Source of the DNA: Lobosporangium transversale
Taxonomy: Eukaryota; Mortierellomycota; Mortierellomycetes; Mortierellales; Mortierellaceae
Length of the DNA: 64,000 nt
NCBI RefSeq assembly: GCF_002105155.1
Contig: NW_019028983.1
Coordinates: forward strand, 894,001-958,000
Reading direction: 5' to 3'
Below are positions 51,943 to 64,000 of the stretch, one piece after another. The notes below the pieces were generated by a model. It saw only the letters and a list, made by a program, of their open reading frames with translations, was not told the origin of the DNA and did not search any database. Within the stretch, counting starts at the first letter, position 1. Each line of letters opens with the position of its first letter. Both the position numbers and the translations under genes were made by a program.

Positions 51943-53002
51943 ATGGGTATTAAAGGACTCTATTCATACCTTTCAAGGAGAGACCTGCCACCAAAGGAGA
52001 TTGATGTACATGAGCTTGCTGCTGAACCCCATTCATCTTTTGAGCTGGATCTGCTTGGCACTTTCCACAGCGATATACATAATATCATCCTAAGGAGATT
52101 CAGCTGGCAGAGTTCTTTCACTGCCTGCGGCCATGCTATGGCTAGTATCATTCGAAAGATCTTTGGTCCTCTTGCCACAGTGACGATACACATTGATGGG
52201 CCTCGCTGCGAAGAAAAAACGCGTGCCTATAGGGACCGAGATGCTAAGCGTACAGCAGCGGATGCAAAACTCGATACGCTCATAGCCAACATGGAAACCA
52301 AGTCCAATGAAGGCAAATGGGAATCTCGAAGCCATATGATTGTCATTAAAAAGAATCTTCGACAGCTCTTCACATTCAGTCATAACGAGAAGAGGGAGCT
52401 CGCGGCGCCATTCGGTCGATACAATAACTTTGTGATTTGCCATTGTAGAAATGAGGCTGATGTGTGTATTGCCGCCAAATGTACACCAACCAGTATCGCT
52501 GTGTCTGGGGACTCTGACCTTCTCATCTATCCTTCTATAAAAAGAGTTCTTCGTCCAATCCCTCGTCGCCATCACATGTTTGCACTCTATGAGAAACAAG
52601 AGGTCCTGCAAGCCCTTGGGTTTTCAAGGAACAGTCAACTCCTGGTCTATGGCATTATATCCGATAACGATTACACCCCAAATATCCCAACCTTTGGTCT
52701 TGCTACAAATGCTGAGATTATCTCCGCGCTCACTGACACTGATGCCGAAAAGTTGACGGTATCATATGTTCGTGAGGTCCATGCCCGTAGCCGTCGAACT
52801 CCTGCAGAAGGCCAGTTTGACCATTCAATTAATGTTTTCTTTGGTAGGATCCAAACCCAGGCTTCACAGCAACCAACCGCTGAAAGATTCCTTCATTACC
52901 ATGATAGAATGAGGACTGCGATATCTGCTAGGTACCAGAATAAAAATAATCAACCTCAACCCAGGTAAGCTCCTTCAAATGAACATTTTCCAAAGCATAT
53001 AC

Positions 53003-53034
<32 letters not shown>

Positions 53035-55356
53035 ATCTAACCCTTGACATTGTTGTTCCTAATTAGATTCTATATCCCTAAACGCGCAAAGCCGAATCGC
53101 TATCGGCCTGTTTTCCCTACCCAGAAAAAGGAACTTTTCCCTAAGAAATATGACCTGACCAACTGCAAACAACACGACCGTCCCGTCAGCTCCAGCCGTC
53201 AAAGAAAGTCCCCCAAAAAAAAGGAAAAGGAAAAAAAAGAGGATGAGAAAGAAGAGGAGGTTAAGGAGGAAAAGAAGAAAAAAAAGAAGAACAAAGGGAA
53301 GGCCAAGTATATCAGAAAGACTGATAAGACCAGGAAAGTGAAGGAGGCTACTGCCGAGGACCGACGGTTGAAGAGGGCCCACCCCACTGTTGCATTAGCT
53401 CTGGGCACGTTAAAGACATGTGTAGTTGCCAAGCTGGACTCTACTTCCGATCCCAATCTCAATCCCGAGCAACTTGCTGCAACAATTCAAGGGCTCATTC
53501 AATCATTTATTAAAATGTTGAATGAGGCACGGATTCGAGCTTTCTGGGCCTGCGCCTTGTGGATCGATAACCTGCTTACCACTGGGCCATCCAATCCAGC
53601 TGATCTCCCACAACTCCTAGATGAAGTTCTTGATAGCAGGGACTTTATTTACGGCCTTGCTACGTTGTTGTATCACGGAGTGATGAGTCCATTATCTAGG
53701 TATAGCAGGGAAGTGAAGAAAAAAGGCGAAGGGAACGTAGCCAAGCCGTCCCAGCTCAAAGCATACGAAAACTTCTATGCAAAGACAGGGCTTGGTCCTT
53801 TAAACCAGATCTATCCCGATTTGGTGATCAGCAGGTCGTCTCGGATGGTCATGGTCCCTGTTCAAGCAGCGCTAGGGTCTCACTATCGGAATGCGCAGGT
53901 AAATATAATATTATAATATTTTGAGGTTATCTTATAATATGTTTATAGAAATGTTCCTAATCATTTCTTCAATATAATGTCTAGTTTGACATAGATATTC
54001 CAGGCGATGGAAGAAGTTCCATCCAATTCTTTTTTGAGCAAAATGCAACTGCCAAAAAATATCTGGATTTCCCTACGTCTGCTTTCTCGCCTCGGTCTCT
54101 TTGCCTAACGGAAGCCTGTCTCCTGGAGATATTATGGTCTAACCCAACAGTTCGAGAGGAAATAGCCCAATTGTTGGAACTAAACATGAGTACCAAGGGG
54201 GCTGCAGAGGACAAGATCCTTAACCACAAGGGGATATTGTTGCAGGAGCTGTTTTCCTTGAAAGGATACAAGGACGTTGGACTGCAATCTGATGATGGCC
54301 CTAGAAGGAAACTACGGACATCGTTCTTTACAAACGGCCTTACCCTAACACTTCTTGCCTATGACACATCGAAGCAAAAAAGAGGTAGAGGTTCGCAAGC
54401 TGCCCAACCTTCGGATACTCAAAGATCTCAAGCAGTCCAGGCTTCTTCAAGTGCTCAGCAGGGATCCTCGCCTTCAGGCCATGGTGCAGGTGATGGTGGT
54501 GATGATGGAGACGACGACGGAAATGAAGATGACGATATCTTGCTGGGTATCAGCGATATTGACTTGCTGGAAGTTGATGAACCATTCTTAGATGGCGACG
54601 AGGGAGAAGAAGCAGCTGAAGAAGGTACATCGAGCACAAATCCACTGTCCCCGGTGAGTCCCAGTCCCCGGCGTGAGATCAACTGGAAGCAGAGATCCCG
54701 TCTCCTCGAGAATGTAGAAGTTAAATATGACACCCAGGCAGCATGCCCTCCCCCCGAAAGTACCATTATCATTGGGATCGATCCAGGCGAGAGGTACTCG
54801 ATGACAATTGCAAAGTTGGATCCAAGGAAACCTAACGAACGTGAGATCCTCCGGATTTCTAGAGCGTACCTTTACAAACCATCCAAGAAGTTTCAGGGCG
54901 AGCTAGAGAGGCGAAAGCTTAGAAGAGGAATTACAGAGATTGAAAGCCATTGTAGGTTATCATGAATACTACACATCTGCCAAGTGTCCACGACCTCACT
55001 GTGACAGTATATTGGAGAATGTTCCTTTTCGATCCAAGTACTGTCGAAATTGTAAAGCATACTTTGATCGAGATGCTGTTGGTGCTGAGAACATCGCAAG
55101 GGTCTGTGAGTCGCAGATAAGAGAGCAAAAACGACCTGCAAAATATATGCCGCCGGACGGAGGAACTCAAGGCCAAGCTTCTAGCGGTAGTGGCGGCGGT
55201 GGAGGTAGTGGTGGCAGTGGTGGTGGTAGTAGCAGATCCACAAAAAGGAAATTTTCAGATGAAGGAGGAGGAGGAGGAGTAGAGGGATCAAGACCACCGA
55301 AAGGACCTTTGCTGGGTCCAGGAGGAGGGGGAGAGACAAGCCGGCAACAACAGTAG
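51943..55356 (+). CDS. FEN1/XPG-like nuclease fused to a Fanzor/TnpB-like protein (RuvC core disrupted)
   Basis: Three exons (51943-52964, 53067-53898, 53985 onward) join in frame. Exon 1 is a FEN1/XPG-type 5' nuclease: MGIKGL start, D36 (ELDLLG), D85 (HIDGP), E171 and D173 (NEADVC), D190 and D192 (SGDSDLL), D241/D243 (ISDNDYT) then a helical PNIPTFG turn. Human FEN1 acids are at 34, 86, 158, 160, 179, 181, 233. A Lys/Glu linker (about 388-425) leads to a helical region, FFTNGLTLTLLAYD (Fanzor-type pre-RuvC strand, about 733), an acidic insert, and RuvC-I IIIGIDPGERYS (D884). After ITEIES the frame shifts by one; the next frame reads VGYHEYYTSAKCPRPHC, CRNC and YFDRDAVGAENIARV (Zn ribbon and RuvC-III), then a Gly-rich tail. 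The RuvC-I to Zn-ribbon distance is far too short. It is either a recent pseudogene or a protein truncated after ITEIESH. Fanzors are eukaryotic TnpB homologues, some proven RNA-guided nucleases. Confidence 0.82.
54780..54966 (+). other. Internal deletion/frameshift junction in the RuvC core
   Basis: From the RuvC-I Asp codon (54780-54782) to the Glu of HEYYTS (54964-54966) is 184 nt, one more than a multiple of three. In the relic at 5109-5935 the same two landmarks (5184 and 5725) are 541 nt apart. The fusion gene therefore lacks about 357 nt relative to the relic. The breakpoint lies just after ITEIES. Confidence 0.7.
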
Positions 55357-55685
55357 GACACAATTTACTACAAACATGACTGGGTCCAGAAAGGCCTTCG
55401 TCTTAAAAAAATTGTAAGTATTGGCTTGAGACATTCCATCTAGTGTTAAAAGAAGAAGTGTATTAGAACAAAGAAATAAATAAATTAACCAAAAAATATT
55501 ATCGTTTTTTAATGGGACGGACAATACACCAAAAACTTTGCAAAAACAAGTTCATTCTGATCAAGAAATTCCTTTCCTAGCCTATTAAGGGGAATGTATG
55601 CTTACAAATAAATGAATGCACATGCAATTGATGAAATGAGAACTTTTCCATTACTTTACACTACTTTTTTTTCTCAACATAAACA
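55357..55685. other. Spacer between fusion gene and NBP35
   Basis: 329 bp. In TnpB and Fanzor loci the guide RNA often derives from the 3' end of the nuclease gene. I looked here for a strong hairpin or TIR and saw none; the right end is the NBP35 promoter. Confidence 0.4.
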
Positions 55686-56739
55686 ATGTCTCCAGCACCA
55701 GAGAACGCACCTGAGCATTGTCCTGTGAGTCTTTAGTCAGGGTCGTTTTCTGCACATTGGTATTTCTCTTTCTCAGTATCTAACTGTGTTTCTTTAAAAA
55801 ATAAATAAATAAAAAATAGGGGACGGAGAGCGAACAAGCCGGCAAGGCTAGCGCCTGCGAAGGTTGTCCGAACCAAAACGCCTGCGCCACAGCACCCAAA
55901 GGCCCAGATCCAGGTAAACAACTGTCTGGAGTTTTATATCCTTATTCCTACTCTGAAAGTTCTTTCCGATGTCTTACTTTTTATTTGTTGCCTTCTCAAA
56001 GATCTACCTCTTATTAATGACCGAATGGGAACAGTCAAGCACAAACTCCTTGTTCTTTCTGGGAAGGGTGGTGTCGGAAAGTCCTCATTTACCACTCAGC
56101 TTTCATTTGCTCTTTCACACGACGAAGAAACTCAAGTTGGAGTGATGGATATTGATATTTGTGGGCCCTCAATACCAAAGATGTTTGGATTGGATGGTGA
56201 ACAAATTCATTCGTCCAATTCTGGATGGTCACCTGTCTATGTGACCGACAACCTAGGTGTCATGTCCATTGGATTTATTCTTCAGGATGCAGATGATGCC
56301 ATTATCTGGAGAGGTCCCAAGAAGAATGGGTTGATCAAACAGTTTTTAAAGGATGTGGACTGGGGCGACTTGGATTTCTTGGTTGTGGATACGCCTCCAG
56401 GTACATCAGATGAACATTTGAGTGTTGTTCAATATTTGAAAGAATCAGGAATCACAGGCGCCATTCTAATCACCACTCCACAAGAAGTGGCCTTGCAGGA
56501 TGTGAGGAAGGAGATTGATTTCTGTCGTAAAGTCAAGATCCCTATCATTGGCGTCGTTGAGAACATGGCTGGGTTCGTTTGTCCCAACTGTAAAGGAGAA
56601 AGTTCTATCTTTGCCCCCACTACAGGCGGCGCTAGAAAAATGGCTGCAGACACTAGCGTTCGCTTTCTGGGAAGCATTCCGCTAGATCCTCGCATCGGTA
56701 AGCTTCATATGCATCTTTCGAAATGAGGATATAAACCAA

Positions 56740-56770
<31 letters not shown>

Positions 56771-57009
56771 GATTTTCATTATATTTTATAGGTATGTCGT
56801 GTGATCAGGGTTTGTCATTCTTGGAAGAGTACCCCGACTCGCCTGCGACCAAGGCGTATCTGAATATCATCGAGGGTATGTTTTTATGTTTTTCCCTTTT
56901 TCTTTCATCTCGTATGGGTTTAATATTAGTACCAAGCTCATCATAGACCCTTTTGCTCATTTTCTTTTCTCTCATATATCCCATAGAAATCAAGAAAGTT
57001 TTATCCTAA
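55686..57009 (+). CDS. NBP35: Cytosolic Fe-S cluster assembly factor NBP35/NUBP1
   Basis: P-loop NTPase scaffold that assembles 4Fe-4S clusters for cytosolic and nuclear proteins (including primase, also in this window). Exon 1 starts at the ATG at 55686 ([14 protein letters not shown]). The N-terminal ferredoxin-like motif is C12-X13-C26-X2-C29-X5-C35 across exons 1-2. The deviant Walker A is [19 protein letters not shown] and [12 protein letters not shown] are the switch motifs. The bridging CPXC is [11 protein letters not shown]. The last exons encode [20 protein letters not shown] and IIEEIKKVLS. An A-run (56739-56765) lies in the penultimate intron. Confidence 0.95.
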
Positions 57010-57131
57010 ATCAAGAATTCAACGTGTTCAAAGTTGTACATGTACAATAGTTTTTTTTTAAAAAAAGTCATCTCACTAGAATAAATTCCGACATTATTTT
57101 AATTTATCTTCGCTTTTCACTTGGAATGTAT

Positions 57132-58008
57132 CTAATCATCATGTTCGCCCATTCTACCTTCACGTCTAGACATGGTCTGAAAGCCATTAGTCTCACCATC
57201 ATTTGCACCCAATTCTATATCATTGTCATGATCATGGTCATCCTCATCGATCAATGTATATGGGTTGTTAGCATACGGCCGGAACTTCCATCTACGATGA
57301 GGTGGTTGAAATACGGAGTAAAAGAAAAAAAAGGAAAATCAAGTAGCTAGTTGGTTAGATCGACTTCCAAAATAAGGCATAAATTAATAAAAAGGGGAAG
57401 AAGCTTACCCGATGGTGGCGTAGAAACCAAGAGTGATGGCTTCATTCAGGAGCTCGACCAACCATTGGACATACTGATAAGGTAATGCTACTTTCAAAAA
57501 CTCAATCAAAATCCTAGTCAAGTAGATATAGATAACTGTCACAAGGTAGAATGAACCCCAGAGCTTGTACTTGCTCTTGCTCTCGGCAACTATTAAAATA
57601 ACAACAGCAATAAAAAAAAACCCCCCTCATTCAAACGTAAGTAACTTGAAGACAATTAATATACAAGCAAACCTGTTGTCTTTACAGCATTATACCTTTG
57701 CCTTCAACTTCGGCTGCTTCACTTAAATGTCTTTGTGTCTGGATAATGACACCGAGAATCACAACGCAGCTTACTAGATCGACCATAGGGAAGACTTGAG
57801 TCTAGGTGCGAAGGATACACATCGACCAATGGCTAGTTTGCTTAGAATAAAAATGATCCTTACAAAATATAAATTCGCATACAGCGCTTCACTTACCCAG
57901 AATGACCAATTAATAGACCCGACAGCCGTCTCATTGCTGACTGTTGATGCGATATTAGAGAGGATCTAAACCGCAATAAAATGAAGCTTCATTTTAGAAC
58001 AAGAACAC

Positions 58009-58039
<31 letters not shown>

Positions 58040-59699
58040 AAAGAAAAGAAACCAAGGTATACCTGAAGAGGAATAATGACAAGAATAATTTTCTTGTCCT
58101 TCTGTGATAAAAATGGCTTGATACTTTTGTTTTCCAAATACCAGGTATAATAACATTAATCCAGACGCTTTTTTTTTTTTTTTTTTTTTTTTTTTTTCTT
58201 AGTGCAGCCACCAGGTTTAAATAGAGTATTTCTTAAGCACTTACAACATCCATCCAGATGCAATCAAGGTGATTATAAGGATGCTAAGAGATCCCTTGAG
58301 GCTATGGAGGCAATATAAGCGCGCAAATTAGGAAACGTTTGAGCCTAGTCGCATTTTTTAACATAAACAGAATCATTGTCGTTATCATCACAACTCACAA
58401 GGCAAAAATATAGAACATGACTGTCCAGCCTTCCGCATCTACTCCAATCTGCATGTAATGCACTTTAATCTAAATTTTCAAATCAGATCAGTAAAATATT
58501 GAGAAAAATCACTATTAATGAAACCTTGGACACCATTAAAACTCTAAACTTTTCAAATTTGGACTTACTGCTTGGAAGGTCTTTTGGATTCCAATCATCA
58601 CGGCCAAGATGAAGCTAGATTTGAGTATGATAAAGTGTAATTTCCATCCGTTAGAGGGGAAATAGAGCGTTTTTATACGCATAGTATTCATATGGATATT
58701 ATTTGTAAGCTATATAGATAGCTTACATGAGTTTGTGTGGCCAAAAAACTCTGGTATCCCTTCTCGTCAGCATGTAAAGCCAAATCCCACTGGCGATAAA
58801 GTATGCAACAGCTGATCCAGCATAAACTTTAGGCAGTGGAATATCCCCTGCACTCAAGTAGTTGTTTCCAGGATTGATCTCTGTAATTTTCAACTATTGG
58901 ATATTGACGATATAGAGATGTTGATGAATGAAAAAATTGATCAATCTAAGATCCCATTCAACTGTACTTTCATGGCTGATGGTAATCCTGTGGCGGCTGC
59001 TTACCCTGAATGAGACTATACTAGAAGGACAATTAACGAATAGCATGTTCCACATCTCTTCTTCACCAGGAGCGATCGTGTGGCGATATTGAAACCTAGG
59101 GAGGAGATAGGTGTTGTATATTGTAAGATTTTGTCATTAAATGAAAGTAAGAGGAAAGAAATGTTCCAAGCATGCGGTGTGGCAATTGGCAATTTCTGCA
59201 CTCCATACACTGGATTTGTCGTATCAAGCTGCAGAAACTCGCTCCTCTTTTGGTCCAATTCGTCCTTGAAATAAGGATCATCCAAAATACAGCCATCTTC
59301 CCAATCTACAACTTCTGCATCCGAGGAGCCCTTTTGAATAAGAAAACCAATTCTTTTCTCTTCATTTGTGTCGCCTTCATATGGAGTAACCTAAATATAC
59401 GTTTATAAAATTCGATTATGAAAGCGTTACGAGTTAGTTAAACTTGATGACCTATCGCCAAAAGTGTTGACAATATCATCTGTCCTTCGTAGAGCAGAAA
59501 AGGTAGTGTTGTTGCTAGAACATGAATGTACCTTTAAATCCTGAAGATCCATTTCCAGTGTACCACCAGCAAGGAAGCCAAAAGATCCCATGTAGATGAG
59601 GCCGCGCTGATCTTCAGATATGACAAGCTCTGGCCGCCCATAGGCAACAGCTGCCACCGCGGCTGCAGTTATGATGAGTGATATCACCCTAATCTTCAT
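57132..59699 (-). CDS. GPR107/108-type lung seven-transmembrane protein
   Basis: Golgi/endosomal 7TM protein of the GOST family, implicated in membrane trafficking. The start is the minus ATG at 59697-59699 with a signal peptide (MKIRVISLIITAAAVAAVAY). The lumenal GOLD-like domain spans the first exons (RGLIYMGSFGFLAGGTLEMD; RIGFLIQKGSSDAEVVDWED). The 7TM part is spread over many small exons: LPKVYAGSAVAYFIASGIWL, SSFILAVMIGIQKTFQA, WTVMFYIFAFLKGSLSILII, KKIILVIIPLQ, LVSCVVILGVIIQTQRHLSE, YKLWGSFYLVTVIYIYLTRI, LNEAITLGFYATIG. The acidic tail reads KFRPYANNPYTLIDEDD. Converges with NBP35 (122 bp) and diverges from NDUFAF7 (158 bp). Confidence 0.88.
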
Positions 59700-59857
59700 C
59701 CTTGTTGATGGGATGTGAAGTCGGGCGTGAGTGTATTTTGAATGAATTCACCAGAGAAGGCCAGGTGTAGAATAACAAAGTGCAAACAATTGTATGAGTT
59801 CTGATGTGTAAGGATGAGGAATATTAACCCAATCTTTCATTTTCAAAGAAATGAAAT
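59700..59857. promoter_or_regulatory. Short divergent promoter, lung-7TM / NDUFAF7
   Basis: 158 bp between ATGs (254 bp if NDUFAF7 starts at 59954). No clear TATA box. Confidence 0.35.
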
Positions 59858-62141
<2,284 letters not shown>

Positions 62142-62296
62142 ATTGGTTATTGATCAAAATAAAATAAAACAGAAATAATAATAATAAATGCATTATTAAT
62201 ACAGAGCAAGTTTATTATGATGATTGTTTGATGCTGTATAGACGCTTTTTGGAATCCAGTCCTGGTAAGCGCGGATTGATATGGATTTGTCGAATG

Positions 62297-64000
62297 TTAT
62301 CCGACCCGCAAATAAGTCAGAATGTCTACAATGTATGCCGCCATTCTGGGGAACTCGCCCATGATTCTAGTTAAACTCTCTTCATATGGAAGAAAGAGCT
62401 TTTGATTCCGCTTCTGCCTTGATAGATTTCTAAGAACAAAAACTGCTGTCAACGGGATACCTGCCAGTTCACGACCAGGGACCTCTAGAACATTGGGTCG
62501 CATATCGAACCAACGAGGTCGATTCGAAAATGGTTTGACAGAAGGTGTGAGCGGGAAATGCGTTTTTAGGTGTTTGATCACCTGCTGGCGGCCATGTGTT
62601 GGGGTTGTAAAACGCCGGCAACTGAGCCATTGGCAAGTATAAAGCCCCATTCCAGGAGATATATGCTCTTGAACTGCATGCTTAAATAGTTCTGCCTCTG
62701 TTGCGACCACAGTTTGACATCCAATCCATCTACAAATAATCCTGTCATCGGCTATATATATAAAGTAACCAATACAGTTGTCAGTCTTATACTAAATAAA
62801 CTGCATATATATACATATATATGACTTACCGCCAGAAAAGTCGACCCAATGCTTTTTGGCAATGCCTTTGATGACTTGAATGGGCGGTGCACCCTCTGTT
62901 TCTTGGACAAAGCTCGTCTCCATCTTTGGGAATCCAACTCGAGATACTGTTACGAGATCGGCTGAACGTAACATGGGTCCATGATTGATAAATTTTGTTT
63001 GATAGAGTTTAAAGAGTTCACCTTCATAGATGTACGCCTGTGGATTGCTTTCGAAGTTAGATTGGAGCCTATGAAAACAATTCAAAGGAACCAATAAGAT
63101 TGTGCAAGTATATCAGAACGGTTTCTCGAAGGCAAAAAAAAAAAAAAAAAAAAAAACAGGGAAGGTTCTTTTTAACGATGCCTACCAGTGTAAGGCGCGG
63201 TATGGTTCATGGAGGATTTGTTGTGCTGGGTCTACCGTAATAGGGGGAGGTAACGACTTGAGACTACCCCATGACAAGAATTGCACGAGCACAGAGATAA
63301 TATTTCCTGGGTAATTCTTAGCGATCTGAACAGCAGCGTCCCCATGGAAACTTGAGAATTGGTAAAGATAGTCCAAGGTGGCTCCAATTAATTCCTCATC
63401 CTGAATCAATAGGAGCTGTGATATCCTGTCAATAATCTCTGGGTCAATGTCACTTAATATCTTTTCATTGTGCTCATTTGCAGCCAGCCGTGTTAATGCA
63501 CGAAGACTTCCAAGAATCATCGCCTTATCGTTCGTCTGAAGCAACCTGTGAAGTTCTCGCAAGTAAGGGTCGAATTTAGAACGCAATGTAATATGAATGC
63601 TTAAGCACTCCAGTGTGTCGAGACAGTAAATCCTAAGCTCATTAAGTTGTGTAGACGAGGGCATTGATAGACCCTGTTGAAGCATTTTGCGAAAAGCTAC
63701 ATGTTCCGTCAAGATAATAACATTTTGATCGAGGAAGGAAAGGTTTCGCAAGATATGAAAGACTTGAAGGATACGCTCCATATTGTGTGTGCCACTGATG
63801 CTTAATAGGTCCTCGTCCATGGCAACCTCGTTTTCCTTTGAATCCAGCGATGTCCACCAGTCAAAGAAGGGCTGGGCAAAAGACAGCAGTTCATTCAAGA
63901 GCCCTGGAATCATATTGAGCGAAAATTCGTTCCATTCGAATGATAATGAGATAAGTCTGCTGAATGCCCAATCAATCTCATTAGGTAACTCTGACTTGAG
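62297..64000 (-). CDS. RSC9/ARID2-like chromatin-remodelling subunit (N-terminus off window)
   Basis: SWI/SNF (RSC/PBAF) subunit. Visible exons, right to left: an armadillo-like region (VFHILRNLSFLDQNVIILTE, LRIYCLDTLECLSIH, LGSLRALTRLAANEHNEKIL); the RFX-type winged helix split by an intron (YRALHW | LQSNFESNPQAYIYEGELFK, LYQTKFINHG, ADLVTVSRVGFP); a C2H2 zinc finger (CRWIGCQTVVATEAELFKHA with VQEH; then YTCQWLSCRRF); and a C-terminal helix ending DILTYLRVG. Order ARM-RFX-ZnF is that of Rsc9 and ARID2. An A-run (63136-63156) lies in an intron. The ARID domain, if present, would be beyond 64000. Confidence 0.85.

Noticed and set aside
55357-55685. Guide-RNA-like structure or transposon end downstream of the fusion
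   Set aside because: No strong hairpin, TIR or target duplication visible by eye.

Overview
This is a eukaryotic nuclear window from an early-diverging fungus. The evidence is many short introns (GT...AG, roughly 50-200 nt), fungal-type nuclear proteins, a class C (GABA-B-like) GPCR, complex I assembly machinery, moderate GC, and many 20-40 nt A or T homopolymer runs in introns. A Mortierellomycotina/Mucoromycota source is my inference from gene content and style; no rRNA or marker gene proves it.

Layout, left to right: WAPL cohesin-release factor (minus, C-terminus cut by the edge); SREK1IP1-like zinc-knuckle/RS protein (plus); a decayed Fanzor/TnpB-like relic (about 5.1-5.9 kb); a CT microsatellite and a single-exon kelch-BTB protein (8.1-10.8 kb); a D-Ala-D-Ala-ligase-like ATP-grasp enzyme; a Sos7-like kinetochore protein; a poorly resolved 1.8 kb stretch; a 2,362-residue NCoR/Snt1-type SANT co-repressor (17.5-25.0 kb); LUC7L3-type U1 snRNP factor (minus); a gene-poor stretch with a 525 bp inverted-repeat element; DNA primase large subunit; a class C GPCR with a PH-like tail (minus); a CHZ-domain H2A.Z chaperone (minus); a mitochondrial PPR protein; Cdt2 (minus); U2AF35 (minus); a BET double-bromodomain protein; the FEN1/XPG-Fanzor fusion gene (51.9-55.4 kb); NBP35; a GPR107/108-type lung-7TM protein (minus); NDUFAF7; and an RSC9/ARID2-like subunit running off the right edge (minus).

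Most genes are housekeeping genes of chromatin (WAPL, Snt1, CHZ, Bdf1, RSC9), replication (PRI2, Cdt2), splicing (SREK1IP1, LUC7L3, U2AF35) and mitochondria or Fe-S biogenesis (NDUFAF7, PPR, NBP35). They are packed with short divergent or convergent spacers.

The stand-out is the gene at 51943-55356. Its first exon encodes a FEN1/XPG-type 5' nuclease domain with all the metal-binding acids at near-FEN1 spacing. It is spliced in frame to a Fanzor/TnpB-like protein: helical region, pre-RuvC strand motif, RuvC-I Asp, Zn ribbon and RuvC-III Asp. I know of no described FEN1-Fanzor fusion. The RuvC core of this copy is interrupted by an internal deletion with a frameshift. A second, decayed RuvC/Zn-ribbon relic near 5.1-5.9 kb keeps the longer spacing and shows what was lost. 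No tRNA, rRNA or CRISPR array was seen.
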